This document shows positions 20,510 to 29,142 of a stretch of DNA of 64,000 bases, one piece after another. Origin of the DNA: Candidatus Paracaedimonas acanthamoebae (GTDB lineage Bacteria > Pseudomonadota > Alphaproteobacteria > Caedimonadales > Caedimonadaceae); assembly GCA_017307065.1 (NCBI GenBank), contig JAFKGL010000013.1, positions 1-64,000 of the forward strand. Reading direction: 5' to 3'. Each line of letters begins with the position of its first letter. Within the stretch, counting starts at the first letter, position 1. The notes under the pieces were generated by a model. That model was not told the origin of the DNA and searched no databases. It saw only the letters and a program-made list of their open reading frames with translations. The position numbers and the translations under genes are program-made.

Positions 20510-20558
20510 GCTATATAGAAACATCTCCTTGCCGGTATTTGCCGGCGTTGTTGGGAGA
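20510..20558 (+). repeat. Second copy of the rpsF leader hairpin
   Basis: GCTATATAGAAACATCTCC and the following TTGCCGGTATTTGCCGGC match 22312-22350, just upstream of rpsF, over about 42 bases with few changes. It folds as a two-tier hairpin: TCTCC (20524-20528) with GGAGA (20554-20558), and inside it GCCGG with CCGGC. The two copies flank the minus-strand secreted gene 20592-22106, as if that gene had been placed inside the rpsF leader and the leader duplicated. Confidence 0.65.
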
Positions 20559-20591
20559 CATTCAAAGGCAATATTAAATAATAAAAATTTA

Positions 20592-22106
20592 TTACTCCCT
20601 CTTTTCTGCTGTAGAAGATGACGCTTGAGCTTTTTCTCTTAAAATTGTGACAATTTCCTGCATTTTTGCTGCTGTTGGTCTTGTGATACCGGTTTCTTTA
20701 GAGGTACCTGTATGATTCGTATGCATAACTGACACAACACCAGGATTTTGATCGGTAGGATCGATCTTAATTTTTACTTCTTTCTTGTCAGCCTCAAAAT
20801 GAGAAAAGTACCCTAATTTATTAAGAGCTTGCGCTAAACTAAGAAAATGACGAGTTTTCATGCCAGCAGACGCTCCCCCATCGTGTTTTTTTAAAACATC
20901 TTCGAGTTGACTAAGTTTATCAATTGTTACTTTTAAATCATTTGGGGTGGATGACGATAAGGTAGGGCGTCTTTGAGATGCAGCTGGTAAAACAGGTGAT
21001 GGCAATGAAGTTGATGATGAGGCGATAGCAGCTTCTTGCTTGGAGTGCGTTTCTGCAGCGCTATGTTGGATAGGAGACGCTATTTCTGCTTTTTTTTCTG
21101 TCGATTCTGGGAGAGCAGAAGGCACACTTATTTCAGGGTGGAGAGTTGCTTCATTTTTTTGTGAAGGCTCTTCAGGCTCATTTTCAAGAAGTATTTGATC
21201 ATTCCCAAGTGTTTCAGGAAGAGAATTAAGTTCACTTAACTTAGGAAGAGGCATTGCCTGAAAATCGAACTTGTAATCACCTAATTTCCCGTTAACACAT
21301 GTACGCTTAAGCAATTTTCTGTTAGGATTTTTGGGATCTTTTAAGTGTGAGTCTATAAAAATATACTGATTCACAAAAAGCATATAGTAAAGTTGTGTAT
21401 TATGGATGATATAATCGTAGATTGAAAGTTTACCTTCTTTTTCAGCAAGTATAGAGTGGACGAAGTTTTGACTATAAAGCTTAATATTATTTGCAGGCGT
21501 ATAGCTAACTTGCCCAAAATAATTTGTAAATTCTTGCAAATTAAATTCATCATTCGTCACGCCAAACACGTTGTTTGTCATAAATTCGATCTTTTTTAAG
21601 ACAGCGCAAATATTAAAGAAATAAGTTTTAAGAATTTCTAAATCCGATTTTAAATATATGGCTTTTTGAGTTATCTCATTCGCAGTATCCAAAAGTTCAA
21701 CAAGCGCTTTATCAAAGGCATTCATCAAGTAAAATTGTACAATTGTTTCTTTTTTAACCACAAAATCAAGCGTTAAGCCATCAAAGCTACCCGTTTTTTT
21801 GAAGTGAACCGGAGTGTAAAGTTTTCCTTGTCGAGCTGTTTCTTCAATTAAATCGAATAATGAGCGTAGTTCATCTTGTGTATGCCGAGGTTTAAGTTGA
21901 CCTATATAGTACTTTTCAAAGTGTTCTTTTCCTTGATCCCACAAGACTTTACCTGTTGAAATGTTTGCCTTACCTGAGGATGGAATAGGCAAAGCATAAG
22001 GGCTTTTCTTTTCTTCGCTAAGATCAAGAGCTGATGAAAGAGCATGAAAGGGAAATAAAAAACTTATACCCAATAGGAACATAAAGGAAAATTTAGTATA
22101 TTTCAT
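20592..22106 (-). CDS. Secreted hypothetical protein flanked by rpsF leader copies
   Basis: I use the ATG at 22106 rather than 22169 because it begins directly with a Sec signal (MKYTKFSFMFLLGISFLFPF, cleaved near HALSSA); this gives 504 residues. Residues about 30-300 are mixed alpha/beta or helical with no family that I recognise. Residues about 300-400 are disordered and Ser/Pro/Glu-rich. A short C-terminal domain (LAQALNKLGYFSHFEADKKE, then VSVMHTNHTGTSKETGITRP) precedes the tail SSSTAEKRE. That last domain faintly recalls a HicA-like fold, but I do not assign it. Like its neighbours it is a lone minus-strand gene between housekeeping units. Confidence 0.8.
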   Translation of the reverse strand: MKYTKFSFMFLLGISFLFPFHALSSALDLSEEKKSPYALPIPSSGKANISTGKVLWDQGKEHFEKYYIGQLKPRHTQDELRSLFDLIEETARQGKLYTPVHFKKTGSFDGLTLDFVVKKETIVQFYLMNAFDKALVELLDTANEITQKAIYLKSDLEILKTYFFNICAVLKKIEFMTNNVFGVTNDEFNLQEFTNYFGQVSYTPANNIKLYSQNFVHSILAEKEGKLSIYDYIIHNTQLYYMLFVNQYIFIDSHLKDPKNPNRKLLKRTCVNGKLGDYKFDFQAMPLPKLSELNSLPETLGNDQILLENEPEEPSQKNEATLHPEISVPSALPESTEKKAEIASPIQHSAAETHSKQEAAIASSSTSLPSPVLPAASQRRPTLSSSTPNDLKVTIDKLSQLEDVLKKHDGGASAGMKTRHFLSLAQALNKLGYFSHFEADKKEVKIKIDPTDQNPGVVSVMHTNHTGTSKETGITRPTAAKMQEIVTILREKAQASSSTAEKRE

Positions 22107-22290
22107 AGTTATATAGCTTTCAAATCTCAATAGTGTCTTTTTGGTAACATTATTTCCATTTAAAGTCAAGATTAGCTTATCGTCACTAAAGTGATATGAA
22201 GACGTATGAGCCTTATACTGTGCACGCTTTTCCGACTTAAACTAACTTAAAAGTATTCTCTGCAAAGCTAAAATTTCACACACAATTGAG

Positions 22291-22388
22291 TTGTTTTTTC
22301 TAATAGAACACGCTATACGGAAACATCTCCTTGCCGGTTTTTTGCCGGCTCTGTTGATTTTTCAACCCATTAGCCATAGGGAGCTGAT
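22291..22388 (+). promoter_or_regulatory. rpsF promoter and leader with possible S6:S18 autoregulatory structure
   Basis: TTGTTT (22291-22296), a 17-base spacer and TATACG (22314-22319) form a plausible promoter. The leader then holds TCTCC (22326-22330), a GCCGG...CCGGC hairpin and the ribosome site GGGAG (22379-22383) before ATG 22389. TCTCC can pair with GGGAG and hide the ribosome site. rpsF leaders in many bacteria bind the S6:S18 pair. I infer such feedback here; binding itself cannot be seen from sequence. Confidence 0.5.
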
Positions 22389-22805
22389 ATGAATAATTAT
22401 GAAATCGTTATTATTGCGCGTCAAGATTTAGCGCCTGCGCAAGTCGAGACTCTCGCAGAAAAATTTATTGGAATTATTAAAGATCAAGGTGGCCAAATTA
22501 TCCGCAATGAATATTGTGGCCTTCGTACCCTTGCTTACCTCATTAAGAAAAATCGTCGCGGCCACTATGTTGTATTAAATACGACAGCCCCTGCTGCTGC
22601 CATTAAAGAAGTTGAGCGCGTGATGCGGATCAATGAAGATATCCTTCGTTTTCAGACAATTGCTGTTGAAGAGCATGAAAAAGGGCCTTCAGCTATTCTA
22701 AAAGCGTCTCGTTATCAAAGAGATGACTATTCACCTTCACATGAGCGTGGTGACAGAGATGCCGAAGATGGCGATTCTGGAACTGAAGAAGAATTAGAAA
22801 ACTAA
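22389..22805 (+). CDS. rpsF: 30S ribosomal protein S6
   Basis: S6 pairs with S18 on the 30S platform. The 138-residue protein begins [20 protein letters not shown] and has [20 protein letters not shown], the usual S6 core, then an acidic tail (about 115-138, ending SGTEEELEN) like the Glu-rich tails of other S6 proteins. It is the first gene of rpsF-rpsR-DUF2232-rplI, the standard alphaproteobacterial order. Confidence 0.96.
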   Translation: MNNYEIVIIARQDLAPAQVETLAEKFIGIIKDQGGQIIRNEYCGLRTLAYLIKKNRRGHYVVLNTTAPAAAIKEVERVMRINEDILRFQTIAVEEHEKGPSAILKASRYQRDDYSPSHERGDRDAEDGDSGTEEELEN

Positions 22806-22816
22806 GGAAAAGTATT

Positions 22817-23068
22817 ATGAATGATCCAATGTCAAAAGGTGGTCCACGTCGTCATTTTTTCCGTCGTCGGAAAAGTTGTCCTTTTAGTGAACCAGGTGCA
22901 CCTAAGATTGATTACAAAGATGTTCGTCTTCTTCAGAAGTATATTTCTGAACGTGGAAGAATTATTCCAAGACGTATTACATCAGTAAGTGCAAAACATC
23001 AACGTGATTTGGCCATTGCAATTAAGCGTGCACGCTTTTTAGCTTTGTTGCCTTACGTTGTTCGTTAA
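22817..23068 (+). CDS. rpsR: 30S ribosomal protein S18
   Basis: The 83-residue basic protein contains the S18 signature: [20 protein letters not shown], then [20 protein letters not shown] and [25 protein letters not shown] precedes ATG 22817, 11 bases after rpsF. It binds S6 and joins the 30S platform. Confidence 0.97.
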   Translation: MNDPMSKGGPRRHFFRRRKSCPFSEPGAPKIDYKDVRLLQKYISERGRIIPRRITSVSAKHQRDLAIAIKRARFLALLPYVVR

Positions 23069-23080
23069 AAAGTCTTTATT

Positions 23081-24007
23081 GTGACGACCTTGTCGTCCAA
23101 AGACTGGCATCAGGTTCTTGCAAGAGGAGTGCTTACGGCACTCCTTTTTCAAGGTTTTATAACGGGTAATCCTTTATGGGTTGCAGCCGCTCTTTTTCAT
23201 CAAATCCCTCTATTTTCTGTTGGGCTCCAGTATGGGCTACGACCATTTCTAATCAGTTCCGTTATAACATCTTGCTGTATTGCTCTCTTAGGGGGAGTGA
23301 AATCAGCATTGTTTCAAAGTTTATTCTTCTTAGGTCCTTGTTTAGTCCTGATTTCTTTGGCTTTACGTCACCGGCAGACATCAAATAAAGAGATTGAGTG
23401 GTATCCGACGGGACGTCTTGTTGCATATTTGATAGCTTATATTTTAGGCCTTACGGCTTTTCTTACGATTACATTATTTGTAAATGGGAATCTTCAAACA
23501 CTCCAACAAACTCTCTTAGAGGGATTAGGAAAACTTAATCCAGAGTTAGAAACTCTTTATCGACCTTTCATTGCGCAACTTGTAATGCTTTTGCCAGCTC
23601 TTTTTGCGAGTTTCTTATTTTTATTTACAGTGATCAATGGAATCCTAGCACAGAATATATTGCAGAAATTGTCGGGAAATCTAAGGCCAGCGCCTTCGAT
23701 GATTCGTTTTGAACTTCCGTGGTGGCCTTGGTGGACATTTGCAGGTATTGGTATACTTGCTTTTTTTGGAAGGGGAATAACGAGTCAGGTTTCGATAAAC
23801 ATGGTCGTGGTTTTATTGAATGCGTTTATCCTTGAAGGACTTGCCATAGTTCATAGTTATTCAACAAAATATAAACAAAGAAATTTGTTTCTTTGGATTT
23901 TTTATACTCTTATGGTAGTGTTCGGCTGGTTAGCGTTATTACCCGTTTTGATTGTGGGAATTTTTGAGCCATGGCTCAATTTAAAAGAACGATTGTCTAA
24001 GATTTAG
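23081..24007 (+). CDS. DUF2232 family membrane protein
   Basis: A 308-residue integral membrane protein with about 8 hydrophobic segments. It fits the DUF2232 (YybS-like) family, which typically sits between rpsR and rplI. Its function is unknown; a transporter-like or membrane-scaffold role is only guessed in homologues. GTG 23081 is used and the ribosome site is weak, so translation probably depends on coupling to rpsR 12 bases upstream. The stop lies 9 bases before rplI. Confidence 0.85.
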   Translation: MTTLSSKDWHQVLARGVLTALLFQGFITGNPLWVAAALFHQIPLFSVGLQYGLRPFLISSVITSCCIALLGGVKSALFQSLFFLGPCLVLISLALRHRQTSNKEIEWYPTGRLVAYLIAYILGLTAFLTITLFVNGNLQTLQQTLLEGLGKLNPELETLYRPFIAQLVMLLPALFASFLFLFTVINGILAQNILQKLSGNLRPAPSMIRFELPWWPWWTFAGIGILAFFGRGITSQVSINMVVVLLNAFILEGLAIVHSYSTKYKQRNLFLWIFYTLMVVFGWLALLPVLIVGIFEPWLNLKERLSKI

Positions 24008-24016
24008 GAGAAAAAT

Positions 24017-24523
24017 ATGGAAGTCATACTATTACAACGTGTTGAACATTTAGGACAAATGGGTGATATCGTTCGTGTTAAGCCAGGTTATGCTCGCAAT
24101 TTTCTGTTACCTAAAGGTAAAGCAGAAAGAGCGACAGCGAACAAGGTTGAAGAATTTAAGCAAAAGCGTGCCCAACTTGAGGCTCACAACTTGCAACTGA
24201 AAAAGGAAGCAGAAGCAGTTGCCGCAAAGATGAAAGGCCTTAGTGTTATTATTTTGCGTCAAGCAGGTGATAACGGTCTCCTTTACGGATCTGTTCGTCC
24301 TCAAGATATTGCTGAAGCAGTGACCGCTGCAGGTTTTACTGTGACACGTGCTCAAGCTATTTTAAGTATGCCAATTAAAGCACTTGGCTTGCACCAAATT
24401 CAAATCGCGCTTCATCCAGAAGTGGCAGAAACAGTTATTATTAACGTTGCTCAAACACAAGAAGAAGCACTTGCACAAGCTTCTTCTAAAAACTCCAAAG
24501 AGTCTGAAGGAGTTAGCGCTTAA
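24017..24523 (+). CDS. rplI: 50S ribosomal protein L9
   Basis: L9 has two globular domains joined by a long helix. The 168-residue protein has the N-terminal 23S-binding domain MEVILLQRVEHLGQMGDIVR followed by VKPGYARNFLLPKGKA, then the connecting helix and the C-terminal domain (LYGSVRPQDIAEAV...). The tail after about residue 148 (QTQEEALAQASSKNSKESEG) extends beyond the usual end. AGGAG lies just upstream of ATG 24017. Confidence 0.96.
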   Translation: MEVILLQRVEHLGQMGDIVRVKPGYARNFLLPKGKAERATANKVEEFKQKRAQLEAHNLQLKKEAEAVAAKMKGLSVIILRQAGDNGLLYGSVRPQDIAEAVTAAGFTVTRAQAILSMPIKALGLHQIQIALHPEVAETVIINVAQTQEEALAQASSKNSKESEGVSA

Positions 24524-24541
24524 GTTTTAAATAGCGCTTGT

Positions 24542-24593
24542 TCATAATGCCAAGGCAGAGTATAAAAAAATTATCTGCTTTGGCTCATTATGA
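24542..24593 (+). terminator. Long hairpin after rplI
   Basis: TCATAATG-CCAA-GCAGA (24542-24559) pairs with TCTGC-TTGG-CATTATGA (24574-24593) through a small bulge and a G-T pair. The tail is AAAATTTT rather than a clean T run, so it may end transcription weakly or protect the 3' end of the ribosomal operon. Confidence 0.5.
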
Positions 24594-24646
24594 AAAATTT
24601 TCAGGTACGTCTTTTTAAATATTAAGCCCTCAACAAGAGAGTTGTT

Positions 24647-26140
24647 ATGACAGGAAACGTTGTTGCACTCACAGAAAATCGAAATCTATTGGCCTCTTCA
24701 ACTCTTGAACACGACCGTATTCCACCTCACAATTATGAGGCTGAACAAGCCCTTTTAGGCGCTTTACTGCATAATAATCAAGCTTATGAAAAAATCTCTG
24801 ATTTTTTAATGGCGGAACATTTTGCAAACGCTGCGAATGGGCGTATTTATGCAGTTATTTCCAAGCTTATTGAGCGCGGTCAAATTGCAGATCCCATTAC
24901 GCTTAAAAGCACATTTGAACAAGACAATTCCCTTCAAGAAATTGGGGGAACTCAGTACCTTGCTCACCTTGCCGCTTCGGTAGTTTCCATCATAAGTGTT
25001 CAGCATTATGGTGAGCTTATTTATGATCTTCATTTAAGACGCCAGCTCATTGATTTAGGGGAGGAGGTTGTTAATAATGCTTTTACTCCTGATGTCGAAC
25101 ATGGCGCTCAACGACAAATTGAAAGCGCGGAACAACGCTTGTATGATTTGGCAACTGTCGGTCAAGCTGATCGTGGATTTGTTCCTTTTTCCAAAGCGCT
25201 GACAGAATCTATCCAAATTGCCGAACTTGCCTTTAAGCGGGAAGATAAAATTGTTGGTGTGACATCCGGTTTTAAAGATCTTGATGGTCTTTTGGGTGGT
25301 TTGCATCCCTCAGACCTCATCATTCTGGCAGGTCGTCCTTCGATGGGAAAGACAGCCTTAGCCACGAACATCGCGTTTAATGCCGCTGAAGCGGGTCTTG
25401 AGCAAAAAATATATGGCGGAATTGTTGCCTTTTTCTCCCTTGAAATGTCGTCTGAACAGCTTGCAACGCGTCTGTTAGCCCAAGAATCAGGGGTGCCTTC
25501 TGATCGAATCCGACGAGGTGATATTCCTCAGGGTGATTTCCAGAAGTTTTTTGAAGTAAGTCGTCGTCTTGCAAATTTACCTCTTTATATTGATGATACG
25601 CCGGGGTTGACTATTTCAGCTTTACGCACGAGAGCGCGTAGGCTTAAGCGCAAACATGGTCTTTCAATGATCGTTGTTGACTACTTACAGTTATTACAAG
25701 GGTCTTCAGGCTCAAGAAATTCAGAGAGTCGGGTTCAAGAAATTTCAGAGATAACAAGAGGGCTTAAAACGCTTGCAAAAGAGCTTAATGTCCCCGTTAT
25801 TGCTCTTTCTCAGCTTTCGCGTGCTGTTGAGCAGCGTGAAGATAAACGTCCTCAATTAGCGGACTTACGTGAATCTGGATCGATTGAGCAAGATGCGGAT
25901 GTCGTCATGTTTGTTTATCGTGAAGAATATTATGAAAGCAGGCGGGAACCAACTCCCAACTCTGATAAACACGCAGAATGGTCAACAAGAATGAAAGAAA
26001 TTTATAATTTAGCTGAGGTTATTGTCGCTAAGCAAAGACATGGGCCTATTAACAACGTTAAATTATTCTTTGATGGCGCTTTGACCAAATTTGGAAATTA
26101 TGTTGAATCTGAACGGATGCCTCAGTATGGAGGGCGTTAA
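24647..26140 (+). CDS. dnaB: Replicative DNA helicase DnaB
   Basis: Hexameric 5'-3' helicase at the replication fork. The 497-residue protein has the N-terminal primase-binding domain (NYEAEQALLGALL) and the RecA-like motor. Walker A is GRPSMGKTA (about 228-236), Walker B is MIVVDYLQLL, and H3/H4 are PVIALSQLSRAVEQRED and LADLRESGSIEQDADVVMFV. AGAGAG precedes ATG 24647. No intein is present. The alr start overlaps its 3' end. Confidence 0.97.
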   Translation: MTGNVVALTENRNLLASSTLEHDRIPPHNYEAEQALLGALLHNNQAYEKISDFLMAEHFANAANGRIYAVISKLIERGQIADPITLKSTFEQDNSLQEIGGTQYLAHLAASVVSIISVQHYGELIYDLHLRRQLIDLGEEVVNNAFTPDVEHGAQRQIESAEQRLYDLATVGQADRGFVPFSKALTESIQIAELAFKREDKIVGVTSGFKDLDGLLGGLHPSDLIILAGRPSMGKTALATNIAFNAAEAGLEQKIYGGIVAFFSLEMSSEQLATRLLAQESGVPSDRIRRGDIPQGDFQKFFEVSRRLANLPLYIDDTPGLTISALRTRARRLKRKHGLSMIVVDYLQLLQGSSGSRNSESRVQEISEITRGLKTLAKELNVPVIALSQLSRAVEQREDKRPQLADLRESGSIEQDADVVMFVYREEYYESRREPTPNSDKHAEWSTRMKEIYNLAEVIVAKQRHGPINNVKLFFDGALTKFGNYVESERMPQYGGR

Positions 26141-27272
26141 ACAGGAATCAGAGAGGAGCTCTTTCTTAAAAAGTGTGCCTGCGGCGACAACCTCGGTCAT
26201 GATGGTTGATTTGCAGGCGATTCAACATAATTACGTCTTAACTCAAGCTCACCTTAAACCTGGATGCCAAATCGCGGCAGTTGTTAAAGCCGATAGTTAT
26301 GGACTGGGAATGAGCCAAATCTCTCAAGCTCTTTATGCCCAAGGATGCCGTATTTTCTGTGTTGCTTTTATTGAGGAAGGTGTAAGACTTCGTCAGGCAT
26401 TGCCGTATCACGATGCAAAAATTATTGTTTTTTGCGGCGTTTTAGAGCGAACTGAAGATTATTTTTTTGAGTCTCATTTAATTCCTGTTCTTGTTGATCT
26501 GGGACAGGTTTCTCGCTGGTCCAAGTTTGGACAGTTAAAAAATCAAGTTTTACCAGCTATTCTTCATGTTGATACGGGAATGACTCGGAATGGCCTTTCA
26601 TTTCAAGATGTTATGAGTCTAAGCCAGGATCCAAGTTCTATGGATTCTTTTCAGCTAGAGATGATTATAAGCCATTTGGCAAGCAGTGATGAACCGGAAA
26701 ATCCTCAAAATGAAGAACAACGTCAGGCTTTTGAACGTTGTCTAAAGATGCTTCCTCAAACGGCAGTAAGTCTTGCAAATTCCAATGGAATTGCTTTAGG
26801 GGAAGCTTATCATTATGACTATGTTCGCCCGGGCTTGGGGCTTTATGGGTATGCAGATCCTTATCCCGAGAGGCATAATTTAAGGGCTAGTTTAGCTCTT
26901 TATGCATCCATTGTGCAGATTCAGGAAGCCCATTTAGGGCAAAGTGTTGGATATAATGCAACTTATCAATGTAAGACACCTAAACGCTTAGCAACCTTGG
27001 GAATTGGCTATGCTGATGGCATTATGCGAGAATTATCGAATAAAGGGCATGTTTATATCGGAGAATTTTCGGCGCCGATCGTGGGGCGCATCTCAATGGA
27101 CTTTATGATGGTTGATGTGACGGATATTCCTGACTCATTATGTCAGGTTGGCGCTTGGGTTTCAGTGTATTCATCAGCTCAAAATCTTCGAGAAATGGCG
27201 TCCTTAGCGGGTACGAATCCGTATGAGTTACTCACAAGCCAAGGGAAACGGGCCTACCGTATTTATTCTTAG
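26127..27272 (+). CDS. alr: Alanine racemase
   Basis: PLP enzyme that makes D-alanine for peptidoglycan. AAVVKADSYGLG carries the PLP-binding Lys; SVGYNATYQCKTPKRLATLG carries the catalytic Tyr and the following barrel strand; RISMDFMMVDVTDIP is in the C-terminal domain. Several starts are possible: 26091 lies deep inside dnaB, while ATG 26127 gives 381 residues and a 14-base overlap with dnaB. I prefer 26127, although no strong ribosome site precedes it; AGAGGAG at about 26150 lies inside the gene without a proper start behind it. Confidence 0.93.
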   Translation: MEGVKQESERSSFLKSVPAATTSVMMVDLQAIQHNYVLTQAHLKPGCQIAAVVKADSYGLGMSQISQALYAQGCRIFCVAFIEEGVRLRQALPYHDAKIIVFCGVLERTEDYFFESHLIPVLVDLGQVSRWSKFGQLKNQVLPAILHVDTGMTRNGLSFQDVMSLSQDPSSMDSFQLEMIISHLASSDEPENPQNEEQRQAFERCLKMLPQTAVSLANSNGIALGEAYHYDYVRPGLGLYGYADPYPERHNLRASLALYASIVQIQEAHLGQSVGYNATYQCKTPKRLATLGIGYADGIMRELSNKGHVYIGEFSAPIVGRISMDFMMVDVTDIPDSLCQVGAWVSVYSSAQNLREMASLAGTNPYELLTSQGKRAYRIYS

Positions 27273-27281
27273 GAAGAATTA

Positions 27282-29075
27282 TCAGCTTGAGCTACTTGTT
27301 GCTTTAGCTGTGTTCTTTTTCGCGGATTTTCCACTTATAGGAACAGAAGAAACCGTACTTTCCTTTTCTATTGGGGGTAAAGTTGTCTGAATAGCGCTGG
27401 TCTTTTTTTCCCTTTTCTCCGCTGTTCTTGTTGATCTTCTGGGCGCTTTTTTTTCCGGAGAAGAGCTAGAGCTACTTTCAGGACTTTCTTCTTCTAATGT
27501 AGGCATGGGAACAGGTGAAGAGGGATGCCGTTTTTTTGTAAGGGGTTTTTGAACAGATAAATGTATTTGCTCGTCATCTTCTTCAACTTTCACAATTTCT
27601 TCAATTTCTTCTGTTGTATCTAAAGTGCTTCTAATCTTGGTGCGGATGTCCAATCCTCCAGGTAATAGATCAATCGTGATTGTTCCACTGTTTAACGTGG
27701 AATAAATAGCTTTAGTTGTTGTATGAAGGCTTTCTTCTTTTTTAGCATCTTTTCCAACTAATACATGATGCGCAGGAACTTGCTTTAAACGAGAAGGCAA
27801 CTTAAAATTTTCATATGCCTTAGGGGTAGGATGATTATGCTGATGACCATGGCTAATGATGACATATTCAGGATCAACAAGTTTAATCAATTCTGGGCTA
27901 TTACACCCATGTTCGATAGCCCCATGATGGCTCGCAAGCAGGACTGTTGATCTTAAGAAACCAAGATTATTTTTATAATTGAGTTTAATGCATCTTACTG
28001 TTGCTTGTGTTGCATCTCCCGGGAGCATGACAGAAGAGTCACCATGTTGAACTTTTATAACGAGACTATCCTTGTTATCGTCTGTCTCATCATCTCCATG
28101 ACGAAGAACGTTGTTAAGTTCTCCACTGTGAATGGGGTTGACGGCCAGCAGAGAGATCGTGACTTGAGGATGGAAGTCAAATGCTTTTGCAAAAGGCAAT
28201 TTTGAGAAATTTGGATCTCCAGAGAAAATGTGAGGTGCAAATTCATCGTTTTTTTCCATTTTAATAAGCATTTGTAAAGGATCAAGATTTTTAGGATCTA
28301 AAGCGTCATATTGAATGGCAGGGAAGAAAATTTGAGTTTGATTGTTTAGACAAATTCTTAACCAGTCTTTAAATGTGTCTCGATCACTTGGATAATAATG
28401 GCTCGGGAGACCTCCAAAAATAAGAAAATCTATTTTATCAGTTGTTTGAGAAAACAATTCCATCAACCAGCCATAGTGATCTTGATCGGGATGTGTAATA
28501 ACGACTGTCTTCACGGCAATCGGTGAGATTTTTGTTTGCTCTTGTTGTTGATTTTTCCTCAGCGTAGATTTTTTTGACCGAGATTTTTTTTCCTGCTGTG
28601 GTTCTGTAGGTTTTTTTAACATTCCGCGCATATCTTCAATAAATTTATCCAAATACGTTTGCCTTAAGTGAATGATCGTATCTTTATCTTCCATGGCATC
28701 TTCCCAATCCGGTGATTTTACGGTGCTTTCAGGAGGGATGAGTTCACCTTTTTTCTTAAGGGGTGTATGAAGTGAAGAGGATGCTTGATTTGAATTAGAA
28801 TTACTTTCTTTCTGGAGGATGGATTCAATTTGATACTGCGTGTAAGCAGCTTCATTCGCAAAGGCTTTTGATCCGATATCCACGAGCATAAATTCCGAGA
28901 GGCCTGTAAGAGGATTTTTTACTTCTAAAGTGACACAGTTTCCCTCGCCAACTGCATGAACTCTAAGAGTAACTTGAGGCGAAGACTCATCTTCATGTAT
29001 GGAAGGAGTCGCAAAACTAAAAGTTATTAAAAAGCTGAAAGAAATAATAAAAGAGTAAAAAAAACGAAATTTCAA
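27282..29075 (-). CDS. Secreted metallo-beta-lactamase-fold hydrolase
   Basis: The 597-residue protein has a Sec signal (MKFRFFYSFIISFSFLITFS, cleaved near FATPS). It then carries an MBL fold like that of the ComEC C-terminal domain: VGEGNCVTLEV, metal motif THPDQDHYG (H195, D197, D199, H200), VMLPGDATQATV, LASHHGAIEHG and IISHGHQHNHPTP. A charged insert (about 140-180) splits the fold, and the last 120 residues are disordered and Ser/Lys-rich. There are no membrane segments, so it is not ComEC itself. Likely a secreted phosphodiesterase or nuclease; the substrate is unknown. It converges on alr with a 9-base gap. Confidence 0.82.
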   Translation of the reverse strand: MKFRFFYSFIISFSFLITFSFATPSIHEDESSPQVTLRVHAVGEGNCVTLEVKNPLTGLSEFMLVDIGSKAFANEAAYTQYQIESILQKESNSNSNQASSSLHTPLKKKGELIPPESTVKSPDWEDAMEDKDTIIHLRQTYLDKFIEDMRGMLKKPTEPQQEKKSRSKKSTLRKNQQQEQTKISPIAVKTVVITHPDQDHYGWLMELFSQTTDKIDFLIFGGLPSHYYPSDRDTFKDWLRICLNNQTQIFFPAIQYDALDPKNLDPLQMLIKMEKNDEFAPHIFSGDPNFSKLPFAKAFDFHPQVTISLLAVNPIHSGELNNVLRHGDDETDDNKDSLVIKVQHGDSSVMLPGDATQATVRCIKLNYKNNLGFLRSTVLLASHHGAIEHGCNSPELIKLVDPEYVIISHGHQHNHPTPKAYENFKLPSRLKQVPAHHVLVGKDAKKEESLHTTTKAIYSTLNSGTITIDLLPGGLDIRTKIRSTLDTTEEIEEIVKVEEDDEQIHLSVQKPLTKKRHPSSPVPMPTLEEESPESSSSSSPEKKAPRRSTRTAEKREKKTSAIQTTLPPIEKESTVSSVPISGKSAKKNTAKATSSSS

Positions 29076-29142
29076 CTCAAGGCTCCTTAGAAGAAAGTAG
29101 ACGTCTTATCTATTTCTTCATATAGGAACCTTTTTTTTTATT

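Noticed and set aside
20592-20970. HicA-like toxin domain at the C-terminus of the secreted protein
   Set aside because: Only a loose resemblance (a His and a GITRP...I...ILRE segment); no clear profile match can be claimed by eye, and a signal peptide is unexpected for HicA.
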